A stretch of DNA of 64,000 nucleotides from Lepus europaeus (lineage: Eukaryota > Chordata > Mammalia > Lagomorpha > Leporidae): positions 85,978,462 through 86,042,461 of the forward strand of contig NC_084834.1 of the NCBI RefSeq assembly GCF_033115175.1, written 5' to 3'. Below are positions 40,930 through 53,140 of the stretch, one piece after another. The position numbers and the translations under genes are program-made. Every line of letters begins with the position of its first letter. Positions within the stretch are counted from its first letter, which is position 1. The notes beneath the pieces were generated by a model that worked only from the letters and a program-made list of their open reading frames with translations, had not been told where the DNA came from and did not search any database.

Positions 40930-43900
40930 CTGGAAATTTGCATATTATAAAAATGGTCGATTGCTTTCTTCCTTTTCCAGAGGTAATGCAACTATAGAGT
41001 GATATCTATTTATTTTTGTTACTAGTTTGAAATCCTTGGAAATAGAACTGAGTCCTTAGCACGATCAAATGTAATATAGATAAACGGCTCATGGATATGT
41101 TTGTAGTTCTGACTACTGGCAAAAGAACTTGACAAAGAACAAGATATGAAAAACAAAAATTTGTCAGTGGTGATGCATATTATTAAGGAAGTAAGCATTT
41201 TGGTTTTGTTGGTTGATTGGTTGACTGTACTAATATTATGTTAATGTTCAGCTGTTTATAAGAATCAAAATGATTTTACATTTTCTATCAACCCTGTCAT
41301 GTCATTAGATATAAACAAGCATTGATATGACAAAATAGTACATGGGAAATGAGTAAGGCATTTTAAAAAGTTTAAATTCCAAGGAGCCAATTTCCAAAGA
41401 ATATCATGCATGCTTATAATATTTCTTCTACAAAAGGATATGTGTGTGTCTTTGTGTAGGAAAATATGTGAGAGGATGTAATAATAACACCTAAGTAGTG
41501 TCAAATCCAAGCAGGCAACCAAAATGTATAAATATTCAGACCCGCACCGATTTGATGTCTCAGTGAGGGAAATGCTTCTTGTTGTGCAGCATGTGTGATT
41601 TGGTTACACAGATGACAATCGTCGCAACCCCCTCTCTGTTCTGCTTTCATAAAAGCTTGTATCAGTGGAGAGTCTTGGGGGCATTTTAAAGTACTCCTTA
41701 CTTGATAGCTGTTTAGAATATAAAGTTTTGAAAGTAAAAATGGAGATATAATGAGATTATAATTAAGATATTATAATTTTAAGATGATGATTATAAGAAT
41801 AATAAATGCCCAGTATTTCCAGTTACTCTCTGCTGTGAGTTATTAATTCTTGTTAGCAAGGAAGGTGACAATGATGAATGATGGAGAAATAACACTTATC
41901 ACTCAATAAACTGCTCCTAACATTAAATCAACAGCTAACTGAGTTACTAGAAAGTTTCTGAGAAGGCTAGTGATCATGTATCTTAGTGACGTGTTCCTTA
42001 AATACCTGATAATTAAAAAGACATTCTTAGCTTTTTTTTTTTTTCTTTTGGAGGAGTGAGTACTATCTCTGAAACACACAAGGCAAAGGAAAAACAAAAC
42101 AAAATATAAAAGTTCCTTTGAATTCAGTAAGAGCTCAACATTCAGAAAATAATGACAATGGCTAGAATCAAATTTTGGAAAATATATAGGAGTAAAACAT
42201 AGCTCAAATCTCAGATTAATCATGAAAATCTTTGTAAAAATTTTATATTAGATCCCTATGTGTATGGCTACAAATGTTTGACAATGACTACCAGCTTACC
42301 ATTTTACTTACGAAGTTATCAATAGCTTGAGTATCTTGTGGCTCTAAGTTTCTACCCTGAACGTATTGATACTGATAGATTCCTACAATCAACAAGCAGT
42401 AAGTTCCACGGTGTCATGTGGACACAATGATGCTTCCAAGAAGCACAAATACTTCAGGAGATAATTCCTTGTTTTGTGGTGACTCTGTTAGCATTCAAAT
42501 TTATTAGTAAAAAAAAAAATGACTCTACTCATAGAAATACCGCTTCATGTTGCAATAGTTAAAAAATGAGAACAGTTTATTTCAGGTGGATCAAGGAATA
42601 TCTCTTCTTAATTGTCCTTTAAAACACATTCTGAATTCAGAAGAGACGATCTGCAGCAGACACGTTACAGAGTTACTCAGGTTAGCTACACATTCACATG
42701 CACAGAAAGAAGAAGGAAAGGAAAAGACCACTGCTTCCGCCAGAAAAACAAGCACTTTTTCCCCCTGGTGTCATGTCTTTGGATATGTACCGCCTTGGAG
42801 AAATGTATAAATCATTTTTATACATGGAACTGTCTTAGAAAACTAGAGATTTTAGTACAAAGAAATCAATTCATTGAAAGAATGCCCATATGCCACTGTT
42901 ATGAGTTACTGTAGACACATAAAAGGAGCACACAAGGGCCCCTGCTTCACAGTTACTGATGTACATCAGCATCGTGGGCTTACACCTTCTCCAGGCCTGA
43001 GTTACACTTAGTATTACAAATAATATTATAACAATGCTGAAAATACTGATACAAAACAGCTTTAAGATGATATTTCCAAAAAAATACCCCTCCTTTTAAA
43101 ATTGAACGGTTTACCAGGTTTTCTTTTTGAATGTTTCAGCTTTAAAAAAGATTTTTCAAGAAAATACTAGTGTTTAAAACATCTCTTAAAATGTCTATTA
43201 AATGACAGATTTTCTTAAATAGATTATTTTTTACAAAGTATAATTCAAAAGTCTATCTTCCAGGAAAAAAAACTATAAACTCCAAAAGTCCAAATTAAAA
43301 ACATTATTTGTGATACATAGTTTTTCCATATCCTGGGAAAAAATCCTTGATTATTTTGTCATGCTTATTTATTTACAAATTTAAAATACTCTAGCAACGC
43401 ACACCAACTTTCAGGACAAAGCAAATTAAATTTCACAATTAATATTTTTTTTCTTCTAGTATCTTAAATATTGATAAGCCCCAAATGTATATCTGCATGA
43501 ATATTATAGCTCCTATGATGGGGTTTTTAGATAGCAGTCTCATTAAGTTGGGCAAATTGCAGCATGTATTGTTCTCTTTTGGCAGAATTACAAACACACA
43601 AAGAAAGAAAACATTTGGCAACCATTTATCTTGATGCACATGTGTTTTCCTTTTGGAAAATCAAAATTACGAATACAATATATCCACTAAGACTCCTTAC
43701 TCTATCGATTCTACCAAAGTTTGAAAATTTATCAAAGTTCAATGAGTAAAGCTGGGAGGAGGTGCTTTTCTCCAAAGCATACAGCTCAAAACATTTTACA
43801 TTAGTAGATGCATTTTGTACAAAGCTTTAATTTAAGCAAGGTAGTCAAGTGCCATGCTAAAACTGCTATCCAATTTCCCTTTATTCATCTCATTTGTACA

Positions 43901-44450
43901 TGCCAGTGTTTTCTGTCAGAGAATGCAAGGGAAACAGATCATGCAGTAGGAATGACAGTTTCAATTTTTGTGGACTATGCCTACAGTGAGTATAGATACC
44001 AGCTTTGATCTTTGTGTAGGAAAACTGCAGCCATTATTCCCTACCAGGCCTTTCAAAATTATTTATTGTGCATTTATTTCTACTCTTTGATAATGTTCTC
44101 TTATTAACTAAACATAAAGAAATTATTTTGATTTATTGATCTAGCTCATGTGTGCTTACATATACAACATAAGATATTCACCTTCAAATGTGTTGTAAAT
44201 ATTACTATTAGAGACTTGTTTCTGAAATCGAATCGCCAGTGTTTACAAATGCATTTATTTTGCTGCGTGTTCGAAATCTTGATGACTGCGTAATCAGAGT
44301 ATTATATAATAATGACCAAAAGATTGACCTTCTGTTCTTCAGTTCATAAAGTTATAAATATGGGTTGATGTATATGAAGTAAAATTTGATGTACATAATT
44401 GTAAAAAAATAAATGAACGTTTTTAAAATATAAACTGAAGTAAAAGAATA
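40930..44450. other. non-repetitive region, gene-free to my eye
   Basis: About 3.5 kb with unusually few recognisable repeats. The part at 41540-41690 is richer in CpG than its surroundings. Because a candidate terminal exon lies just to the right on the minus strand, some of this could be distal 3'UTR or conserved non-coding DNA. Short open frames at 42586-42914 are not convincing. Confidence 0.4.
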
Positions 44451-44453
44451 TTT

Positions 44454-44459
44454 TTTATT
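44454..44459 (-). promoter_or_regulatory. possible polyadenylation signal for the 45.3-kb exon
   Basis: AATAAA on the minus strand, about 830 bases downstream of the stop codon at 45291. It is one of several such hexamers in AT-rich DNA, so it is only a candidate. Confidence 0.25.
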
Positions 44460-45290
44460 AGAATATCCTATTTTAAAAAATAGGCTGATGTTGCCATGAC
44501 AGTGACTCAAGGAGTGTACCATGTCATGCTTTATGCACCATATGATGAGATTCAGCTGACTTTACCACCTCACAGTGCTATGTTGTGGTACTTTAACATT
44601 AATAGAAAAGCTAACAGCAAAGTTTTTCAAAGATCAGAGCTGTCATTCTCTATTTGGCTAGCAATTACTCTGTCTGAAATCCTTCGTGTACTAGTGCGAA
44701 CTAAACGTTTAAAGGATTTTTTTAAAGAAGCCTTTCCCTTTTGTAGTACCATAAGGTAAGCCTGCATGTATGTAATAGAGAGACAAATGTATCTCTAGTT
44801 TACATGCAAGCAAGCTCCAATCTCAAACACATATACCTGCAAATATAAGACTTTTAAATCTCTCTTATTATCTTCCTTCTAATGACTATATAATTTAAAC
44901 TTCTTTACAATCCTTTTATCTATTTATTCCTCTGATCTATTTCTACCTAACACCATTAACAGAATGAACAGAGCCTATTTAATATTATTATCTTCTGAAA
45001 CCTCAATGCCTATCAGTGATGGAGATAAAAGATAAGTGAATTATGGAATATATAAACCAGCAAGATGGTCCCATTATTTATACATATTACAGTAAAATCC
45101 TCAAGGCAGTTCAACTTAATTCAATTAACATGCTCGAACCTTCAGTCTTTAACAAACAAAAAAATTCACTGATCTGTTTATGACTAAAACTGAAAGGCAA
45201 TAAAAAGTACATGACGGTGTAAATATGAACTATGCACGAGAAACACCAACCATCTTTATCCTACCAAGAGACAGGAATAGGGCGATTTCG

Positions 45291-45779
45291 TTACCCATCT
45301 TGCTGGCCCAGAGTCTGCAGCTCAGCGGTGTGTAAAGTGTGGTGGAGAAACACATTGTTCCTGCTGTACATGTGTAGAGAGATCGGCCCTCTTGGTGGCT
45401 GGCCAAACCTGCCTGTAAAGCTTGAATGCTGGCGGGCCCCAGCAGTTGGGTCCTTGGGTTTCTCTAAGAGCGAGGCGAGCCCTTCCGTCTTCGCTGTTGG
45501 CTTCAGAGGGCTCTGCCCACCGGTGGCCCGTAGGTTCTGTGTGACCTCTGACGGGAGGGTATCATAAGATCCTCTTGAGTGTTTGATAACATCAGCCAGT
45601 TCCTTGTCCTTCAAGAAATTACTGAGACAAACACTTGAGAGCTGACAGGCTTTGCTTTTGTAGGGGCTGCTCTGGTCGGCCGCTGAGTATCTAAAACGGT
45701 CCTCGGTGGGAGTATGCATTGCTTTTCTGTCCCTTGTGCTGAGGCTTTGGCTCACAACTCGATTTCGATAGGTAACCTA
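45291..45779 (-). CDS. candidate terminal coding exon of an unidentified gene
   Basis: On the minus strand a pyrimidine-rich tract and 'ttaccctag' near 45780-45800 form a good splice acceptor. The frame then stays open for about 162 codons to TAA at 45291-45293. It starts VTYRNRVVSQSLSTRDRK and passes ACQLSSVCLSNFLKDKELADVI and SRGSYDTLPSEVTQNL, then FTGRFGQPPRGPISLHMYSR, ending LGQQDG. It is hydrophilic, rich in Ser, Lys and Arg, without signal peptide or membrane span. GC and CpG content exceed the surroundings, and no flanking poly(A) or target-site duplication suggests a retrocopy. I do not recognise the protein. The rest of the gene would lie to the right, beyond or within the window. 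A degenerate retrocopy cannot be excluded without homologues. Confidence 0.55.
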
Positions 45780-45894
45780 GGGTAAGACACAGAGAGAAGA
45801 TCTCTTGTAAAGGGTATTTGTGAATCACATTCAAAGCAAAGACATGGAGGGACTTCAAAACTTTCGTGGAAAATAGGACTGAAAGGTAAGTCTA

Positions 45895-46060
45895 GTGTGC
45901 TTCTGGCACAGAGGTTAAGACACTGGCTGGCGAGGATCCTGGATCCTGTGCCAACTGAGTGGAACTCTCAGCTCCCCTCTCAATTTCACCTTCCTGGTCA
46001 TGCAGCCTGCGAGGCAGCAGGCGATGGCTCAAGTATGTAGGTTCCACCACCCATTGAACA
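45895..46060 (+). repeat. old CSINE-related fragment
   Basis: Starts 'gtgtgcttctggcacagaggttaagacactgg' and passes 'cttcctggtcatgcagcctgcgaggcagcaggcgatggctcaagt', weakly matching CSINE head and body. No tail is seen. Confidence 0.5.
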
Positions 46061-46254
46061 TTATTTTTGTCTTCTTGTTTTTCCTCATACCCCTTAAAGG
46101 TAAGTCCCTGCTACTGTACTGTCAAAATGCAGCCTCAGGCCAGCGGTTGTCTTAGTATCCAATCTATCCTCCTAAACAAATTGTTCCACATGCAATAAGC
46201 AGTTAATGAATCTTTTGCAAACAAAGTTTATCTGTTGGTCCTAACAATACGTGA

Positions 46255-46390
46255 TATCCATGAACTGTGTATTATACGTCAGGCACTCGGCTAGTGACCC
46301 TATATATTCAATTCTCACAAGTCTTTTAAGGTACATTTGGTTACTGGAAAACTACAGTACCATTTGTTCATACCCTATAGCTAGTGTAGG
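46255..46390 (+). repeat. MIR remnant (tentative)
   Basis: 'acgtcaggcactcggctagtgaccctatatattcaattctcacaa' resembles the MIR core in plus orientation. Heavily diverged. Confidence 0.5.
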
Positions 46391-46827
46391 ACAGTCAGAG
46401 TGCTTGACTACCGGTTCCTTCCTTCTTCCAGTATTTCCATGGGAACTTTCAGAAAACGAATCACATTTTTTATAAAATGAATCATATTCAGAACAACATT
46501 GTCATTGAATGGATGTTTCAAGGTTATCATTACTTAAATGGATCTCTTTGCATTCTTTCCTGCCAAAGCATGGTCTAATAAGGATGTCCTTATACTTAAT
46601 GATTACAAGTATTTCACTACCCAGGTCTTCCTCTTCTTCCCTCGCTCCCTCCCTCCGTTCCTCCCTTCTCTGATGGTTGTAGCAAACTGCCATCATTATT
46701 GCTTATTATTAGTGTACTTCTTATAGTAGAACCCCTCAATGACTGCCAATTTGTCATTTCAACTTTTCCATTTGGAGTAGAAAGAGCCATGCTAGTAAAT
46801 GCATGTATAAATGCATGTATGTGGGAG

Positions 46828-47138
46828 TCAGCATTGTGGAACAGTGGGTAAAGCCAATGTCTGTTACAACACCATATGATATGGGCATCAGTTCATGTTC
46901 CAATCCAACTTCCTGTTAATGGCCTGGGAAAAGCAGTGAAGGATGGCCCAAATGGTTGGTCCACTGGCACCCATGTGGGAGATTTAGATGAAGCTCCTGG
47001 CTCCTAGCCTTCTACCTGGTTTAACCCTGGTTGTTGCAGCTACTTGGGGAGTGAACTAACCAACGGTAGCTTTCTCTTTTTCTCTCCCTCACTCCCTGTG
47101 TACTCTGCCTTTCAAATAAATAAATGATTTCTTAAAGA
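46828..47138 (+). mobile_element. CSINE, plus strand, diverged
   Basis: Head 'gtgggagtcagcattgtggaacagtggg', body, tail 'aaataaataaatgatttctt'. Confidence 0.88.
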
Positions 47139-48229
47139 GCACTGCAAAACTCATAAGAGATGCCTGATGGACTTTCTTGGGAGTAAATGGAAAAAATAGT
47201 TTTGATTCAATTTTCATTGCTCAGGAACTTTTCTCTAGCTCTCTGCTTGGATCATTTCCAACACGCTTGGTTTTGGATGTACTTAGAAATGTGAGCATAT
47301 ATTTTCTATCTATTTCTGCGACCTTACATAACATATTTATGTAACTGTTGAGTCTGTTACCAACAAACTCCATGCTTAATATCTATAGATAACAGTTAAA
47401 GGCATATTATGGATGCTGCTTGCAAAATATTGTTAGAAAAACTTTGTTTTGGGAGAAAAATTGATATTCATAAACCCATAACGATAATGTCACTGGTAAT
47501 TTTTTCATTAATGCTGTTTTTAGTGACAAATCATAATCATTTTTTCATGATGATCTTTTTAATTTTTGTTTCCACAGATGCTGTCCAGGAAAGTAACATA
47601 GGTAGGTGGAGAATTCATTTCCTGTACTTTAATGTTACATTTGGGTGAATATTCATTGATTTTTTTAATGTAATCAGTTTTCCCTCATAGGATATTACAT
47701 TAAAATGAATAAACAATTTTAATAAAGACATGTTGAAAAGGATAAAATAACTCAATTTTACAATCAGCCTCAGTGTTGTTTCTCTAGTATCATATCTGAC
47801 ACTCACAGGATCTATGTGACTCTCACAACAAGAAACAGAATGAGAATTCTCATTCTCAGTTTTTGGAGAAAAATAAACTGGCAACCGCCCATTGCTGTTT
47901 ATTTGGTGTAGTTTGCTTTTTGACATTTTGAACATCTTTTTTCCTTTTTAAATTCTCTGTTATGTTCATCATTAACTCCAAGATTCAGAGTGTGCAGGGC
48001 ATACTCTATAGCATAGGAGTTAAATTTGGGGCCAAATGTGGATTCATTTATTCATGTAGCAAATATTTATTATTGAGTACTACTAAGACCAAGATGGTAT
48101 ATATACCTGATGAGAAATAATACTATTCATTAAAAGACCAAGATTTTGCCCTCAGATGGCTTAAATTCTAGTTTGACAAAGAGCCAGAATCATACTTTCC
48201 AATTGAGTAATTATAGAAGTTTATAACTT
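47139..48229. other. unassigned AT-rich sequence
   Basis: No convincing gene. 'tcatttattcatgtagcaaatatttattattgagtac' near 48044 resembles an ancient L2/MIR-type fragment. Confidence 0.35.
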
Positions 48230-48230
48230 T

Positions 48231-48561
48231 CGGCGGCGCCGCGGCTCAATAGGCTAATCCTCCGCCTGCGGTGCCGGCACACCGGGTTCTAGTCCCGGTC
48301 GGGGCACCGATCCTGTCCCGGTTGCCCCTCTTCCGGGCCAGCTGTCTGCTGTGGCCAGGGAGTGCAGTGGAGGATGGCCCAAGTCCTTGGGCTCTGCACC
48401 CCATGGAAGACCAGGAGAAGCACCTGGCTCCTGGCTTCGGATCAGCGCGGTGCGCCGGCCGCAGCGCGCCTACCGCGGTGGCCATTGGAGGGTGAACCAA
48501 CGGCAAAAAGGAAGACCTTTCTCTCTGTCTCTCTCTCACTGTCCACTCTGCCAGTCAAAAA

Positions 48562-48599
<38 letters not shown>
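48231..48599 (+). mobile_element. young full-length CSINE with long poly(A)
   Basis: A complete CpG-rich tRNA-like head (ggcggcgccgcggctcaatag) with recognisable A and B box-like parts (ggctcaatagg and gggttctagtcccgg), the full body, CT tract and about 35 A. The duplication agtttataactttc is perfect. It is the least decayed CSINE in the window together with the copy at 9236-9597. Confidence 0.96.
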
Positions 48600-48603
<4 letters not shown>

Positions 48604-48728
48604 ATAACTTTCTTAAGTCTCCAATTTCCTCATCAGTGAAAGAAAGATCCATATTCATATCTATATCTTCATACACAATTATGGTGAGTATTGAAAGACG
48701 TACTCTGTATACATTGCCTAATATATTT

Positions 48729-49050
48729 TAAAGGATTTATTTTATTTGAAAGAGTTACACAGAGAGAAGAGAGGCAGAGAGAGAGAGAGAGAAAGGTCTT
48801 CCTTCCGCTGGTTCACTCCACAATTGGCTGCAATGGCCAGAGCTAAGCCAATCCAGAGCCTGGAGCCAGGAACTTCTTCTGGGTCTCTCATATGGATGCA
48901 GGGGCCCAAGGACTTGGGCCATCTTCTACTGTTTTCCCTGGCCATAGCCGAGAGCTGGATCAGAATTGGAGCAGCCAGAACTTGAACCGGTGCCCTGGGA
49001 TGCTAGCACTGGAGGCGGCTGCTTTACACACTATACCACAGACTCGACCC
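48729..49050 (-). mobile_element. CSINE, minus strand
   Basis: Antisense tail 'ttattttatttgaaagagttacac', (GA)n, body, antisense head. Duplication cattgcctaatat on both sides. Confidence 0.92.
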
Positions 49051-49744
49051 CGGCATTGCCTAATATTATACTCAAAGCATAGTTATCTTGCAGACAACAA
49101 TAAACACAGTAACAATATAAAGTGATCAAAAAGACCTTGACTTTGTTAAGTGACAATTTCTTCTTTCATCATCTCAAGCACTGTGAATACTTCTATTTTG
49201 ACTTGAAATAAGGGATGAATATTTAACTAATTTTAAATTTATTGGTATAGTTTAATGCCCTAGAACACAGATTCTGTGATAGATATGTGTGGGAAACTTA
49301 TTTGGGAATATTCTCTCATCAACAACTAAGGAGGAATTCAGGAAGTAGAGTTAGGAAGAGGGGAGAAATTCAATTATATAAACTTAAATTTCTCAATTGA
49401 TCTTATAGGGAGATTGAAAGTTGGATGGTTCTTTGTAGTCATCTACAGTTCAGCCAAGTGGTTGGGAGTGCTCTTGCATCAGCTATTAGAAATTGGTAGA
49501 CTCAGGGAAGATCTATAACTTCAGAAGAGTAGCCTCCTCACTTTTTTTTTTTAACTTTGCAGAGTGAAATTCTTGGAGAGAAATTTAGTTGAGAGGTAAT
49601 AATTGCCAATATTTTCAGCTATTGAGAAAATGAAGACTTCATCCCTGAAAGTGCTTGTGTGTTTCAGGCAAAGGGAGGTAGTACTGGGAAGCACATCACA
49701 GCCTCTACTACATTAATTATTCTATTTATGTGTTTAATGTATTA

Positions 49745-49905
49745 CAGGACAATTGGCACAATGAAAAGAACACTGAACTGTGAGCCAAAGATTCTACTCT
49801 TGGCTGTGTCACGCTGGGGCTGTGTGGCTGTGGATTAAAAAAAAAATATCTTTTTTGAGCTTCAGTTTCTGAGCCCATTGAATGAAATGAACAAACTATG
49901 TTATA
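49745..49905 (+). repeat. MIR remnant
   Basis: 'aactgtgagccaaagattctactcttggctgtgtcacgctggggctgtgtggctgtgg', an A-rich expansion, then 'ttgagcttcagtttctgagcccattgaatgaaatg': the MIR core and 3' part in plus orientation. Confidence 0.8.
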
Positions 49906-49924
49906 ATTAATTTTTTCTTTTTCT

Positions 49925-49959
49925 GAAATATTTATTTTTTATTGAAAGGCAGAGTTGTT

Positions 49960-50011
<52 letters not shown>

Positions 50012-50275
50012 TCTTCCACACATTCTTTACCTCCCTAGTGGCCATAACAGCCAAGAGTAGGTGAGGCCAAGGCAGGATCTAGGGCCTCCACCAAATATCC
50101 CATGTAAGTGGCAGGAACCCATGTACTTGAGCCATCATACAGTAACTACCAGGAGCATTACCAAGAAACTGGATTGGAATTACAGTGTAGCAGGAACTGG
50201 ACCCAGGCATTCCAGTATGCAATGCTGGCATCTGAATCAGCATTTCAAACCCCAGCACCACAGCATCCACACCAA
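49925..50275 (-). mobile_element. CSINE, minus strand, diverged
   Basis: Antisense tail 'aaatatttattttttattgaaaggcagag', (GA)n at about 49965-50010, then a diverged body ('gtggcaggaacccatgtacttgagccatca') to about 50275. Confidence 0.88.
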
Positions 50276-50279
50276 GATG

Positions 50280-50786
50280 GTCAATTTAGATCTTGAAGCA
50301 ATTTGGTTCCTTTCCAATTCTAAAACTCTAAAATTAGAGTTTTTATTTAATTCTGTGAATTTTAGAATGTGTTTAGAAAACATGGGCACAATCTGCTTAA
50401 TTCAAAATATAAAAATATTCTTCTATACATATTTTTGGATTTGTTTGCTTTGGCTCATAGAAAAGTAAATAATTTCTTCATCATGATGTTAATTGATGTT
50501 AATTCCTTCTGAAATTCGTGGAATCCCATTCCTGAAGGAAATTTTCAGTGCATATATCTAGCCACATCATTCTCAATATCATAATTAAGTACCCAAACTC
50601 GGGTAATTATATTAGTTTTGCAAATTTCGGTTGCCAAGAAGCTAGTTTATTATCTACACATAGAGTTCCTGAAAGAGAATAAAATGCTGGGTAAACAGTG
50701 ATTAATCAGTCTTTGTGCATATTACAATAAAGTCAGTTCTTTGTTTCATCATCTAATAGCCCTCTAGTTTCTTCAGTGGAGTCTAT
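50280..50786. other. unassigned AT-rich sequence
   Basis: No gene or clear repeat seen. Confidence 0.35.
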
Positions 50787-50787
50787 G

Positions 50788-50802
50788 ATAACACTAATTT
50801 TT
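50788..50802. repeat. target-site duplication, copy 1 of 3
   Basis: ataacactaattttt; the same word recurs at 51298-51312 and 53518-53532. Confidence 0.9.
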
Positions 50803-51297
50803 TTTTTATAAAGAAAAAGTTTATTTTTATCACAAGAAGCACATAGACTATATACAATACACACCAACAGAAGTAAAAAAAAAGTGCACAATTCATCTTC
50901 TAGTGCAAATTCACAGTACAAAATATACTGCCTTTTAAATATATAATATAAAAAAACAAGAAACAACAGATTTAAAAAAAAAATCGTTGATACCATAACG
51001 CAACACGCGGGACCCCACCAGCAGCACGGAGCAGCCCATCTCACACAGCCCCTGATTTGGGGAACAGTGGGGGTGGGGTGACTGGTACCTACATGTTGTT
51101 GCCAAAGAGCTCAGACACTCACAGAGAGGAGAAACAGGTGGCCCAGGAGGTAACAGATCTGCATTAAATGAGAGGACAAGGGCGGGCTAGGGCTGGGGCT
51201 GGGGCTGAGAGCCAGCAAACCACCTCAGGTCCTTTCCGGTGGCGACCACGGGACCTGCTGGCAGGACCTGCTGGCGCTGCTCCAGTGAGGCCCCTCA
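50803..51297 (-). pseudogene. retrocopy of an unidentified mRNA 3'UTR
   Basis: Bounded by the duplicated word ataacactaattttt and starting with poly-T on the plus strand. On the minus strand a GC-rich start passes into an AT-rich, classic 3'UTR ending 'gataaaaataaactttttc' with a good AATAAA (about 50819-50824) and poly(A). No coding frame is recognisable. It is a 5'-truncated processed copy that contains only the end of its mRNA, and I cannot name the source gene. Confidence 0.8.
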
Positions 51298-51312
51298 ATA
51301 ACACTAATTTTT
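51298..51312. repeat. target-site duplication, copy 2 of 3
   Basis: ataacactaattttt, between the 3'UTR retrocopy and the L1/ERV chimera. Confidence 0.9.
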
Positions 51313-52285
51313 TTTATTTTAACTTTTATTTAATGAATATAAATATCCAGTATACAGCTTATGGATTACAATGGCTTCCCCTTCCCATAATTTCCCTCCC
51401 ACCCGCAACCGTCCCCTCTCCCGCTCCCTCTCCCTTTCCATTCACATCAAGATTCATTTTCAATTCTATTTATATACAGAAGATCAATTTAGTATAAATA
51501 CTTCAACAGTTTGCACCCACATAGAAACACAAAGTGAAACATACTGTTTGAGTACTAGTTATAGCATTAAATCAAAATGTACAGTACATTAAGGACAGAG
51601 ATCCCACATCAGGAGCAAGTGCACAGTGGCTCCTGTTGTTGACCCAACAAATTGACACTCTAGTTTATGGCGCCAGTAACCACCCTAGGCTGTCGTCATG
51701 AGTTGCCAAGGCTATGGAAGCCTTCCAAGTTCCCCGACTCCGATCATATTTAGACAAGGTCATAAAAGACAGGGTGAGGATAGTAACCAATGATCCTAAG
51801 AGTGGCCTTAACCAGGTCTGAACAATTATACAGCATTAAGTGGGGAAGAGGACCATCAGTACACACAGGTTGGGAGTAGAGCCATTGGTGGTAGAGTAGA
51901 GGTTATGATTACAAAGGAATGAGGCCCAAGTGCACTAGACAGGGTCTAGAACAAAGGACAGAGTCATTATTAGAGGAGCTAAGAAAGGTGCTGTCTAAGC
52001 TACAAGTAATTTTTCTGATTGAGAGGCAAATAGAACCTGATAGAAGGGGCTTGATAATAATCTGTTGGGCTTTAGGCCTTGTAAGTTAAGAGGCCCAGAC
52101 CTATCTATCTCTTCACATGGGGTATATCCTAAGGGAGGTGTGAACCTCCTAGGGGAAGGCACTCTGTTGACTTTTATTACTTGGCTGGCCTGGGAGGAGA
52201 GCTGGCCAGGTAAAGGCAGGGGGCATCTCTAACAAGAAATTTACAGTTCTGCCTGCAATGTTGCTGACCCTACTTGGCTGTCCCC

Positions 52286-52648
52286 TCAACTGCAGTGGTC
52301 ACTTTGGAAGTTGGGCTGAGTGAAGGGCTTTTCAGCTTGGAGCCAATAAGATCTGTGGCTCTGACCTGGGCATCCTTCGATTCCAGGGCAGGTCCATTTC
52401 CAGTGATCCAACTCTTGGCAGAGCTGCCAGGGCTCTTCACAAGCTGACTTCTGCTGAAGCCCAGGCTTACCACATTGAAAGCCACTGCAGTAGACTGGCC
52501 TGTTGGGTCTCCTTGAGGGCAGATCACTGTACAGATCAGCCATTAATAGGCCTGCCACCCATTGCTTCTGATGCCTAGCTTTCTTTTCCTCCTGGTTTGT
52601 GTTAAAGCAGACCAGACGATGCAAGTCAAGGGAGTGCCCGTGTCCCAT
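52286..52648 (-). pseudogene. ERV-like gag fragment in the second chimera
   Basis: A 120-codon open frame whose last two thirds nearly match the frame at 19930-20241. It contains C-QELD-H-WKWT-C (about 52387-52430), a zinc-knuckle remnant without its first cysteine. A few residues differ between copies (for example Pro to Arg and Val to Ile). Whether it is translated is unknown. Confidence 0.6.
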
Positions 52649-53043
52649 CTCTAATCTTTGGTGGCCTGAACTACAAGTCTATAGTCACAGGCATGTTCTG
52701 TAGAAGTTTTTCTAAGGTAGACAATGCCCATGAGGAAAATTATATTCTCACTTTAAAACTTTCTTTCCCTTTGGTCTGAAAGGGAGGTTTTTTTTTTTTA
52801 CTTACTGTATACTTCGCTGATGGCGAAGTGAATCTAGCTATGAGATTATTAGTTAAGTTCTTATTTTGGCTATGCTATTACAGAAAAATGTTAGCCATCT
52901 CTTATAAGGTCTAAAGATTAAATTGTGCATCCTACAGATTCCTTCATAATAGAATTAGTTCCCTACCTTGAAGAGAATAGAGAAGTGAAAGAACAAGTTG
53001 GGCTTAGAATAGAGAAATGAGGGAGCAAGTCCTAGATCACTTG

Positions 53044-53140
53044 CTGTTAACACACAATTATTCTTAGGTGTTTAAATTTTAACTGAAAAGTGATCCCTGT
53101 TAAATCTAAGAGTGGAAAAAGAGAGGGAGGAGATGAAGAG
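53044..53140 (+). repeat. L1 3'UTR piece at the inversion point
   Basis: Matches 37862-37955 closely, from gttaacacac to gaggagatg. It then switches directly to ERV-like sequence (aagagctatgggtt), marking where the ERV block joined the L1 3'UTR in this lineage. Confidence 0.8.

Noticed and set aside
42586-42914. Overlapping open frames as coding exons
   Set aside because: No splice sites, no composition shift and two frames are equally open; most likely chance.
44496-44759. 87-codon plus-strand frame
   Set aside because: AT-rich, hydrophobic by chance, with no recognisable domain or flanking splice signals.
48281-48312. Functional tRNA gene at the CSINE head
   Set aside because: The tRNA-like part has box A- and B-like words but does not fold as a full tRNA and is followed directly by the SINE body.
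48246-48539. Open frames within CSINEs (several 60-126 codon frames here and at 9232-9617)
   Set aside because: CpG-rich SINE bodies give open frames in many registers; the same frames recur in every copy and have no coding signature.
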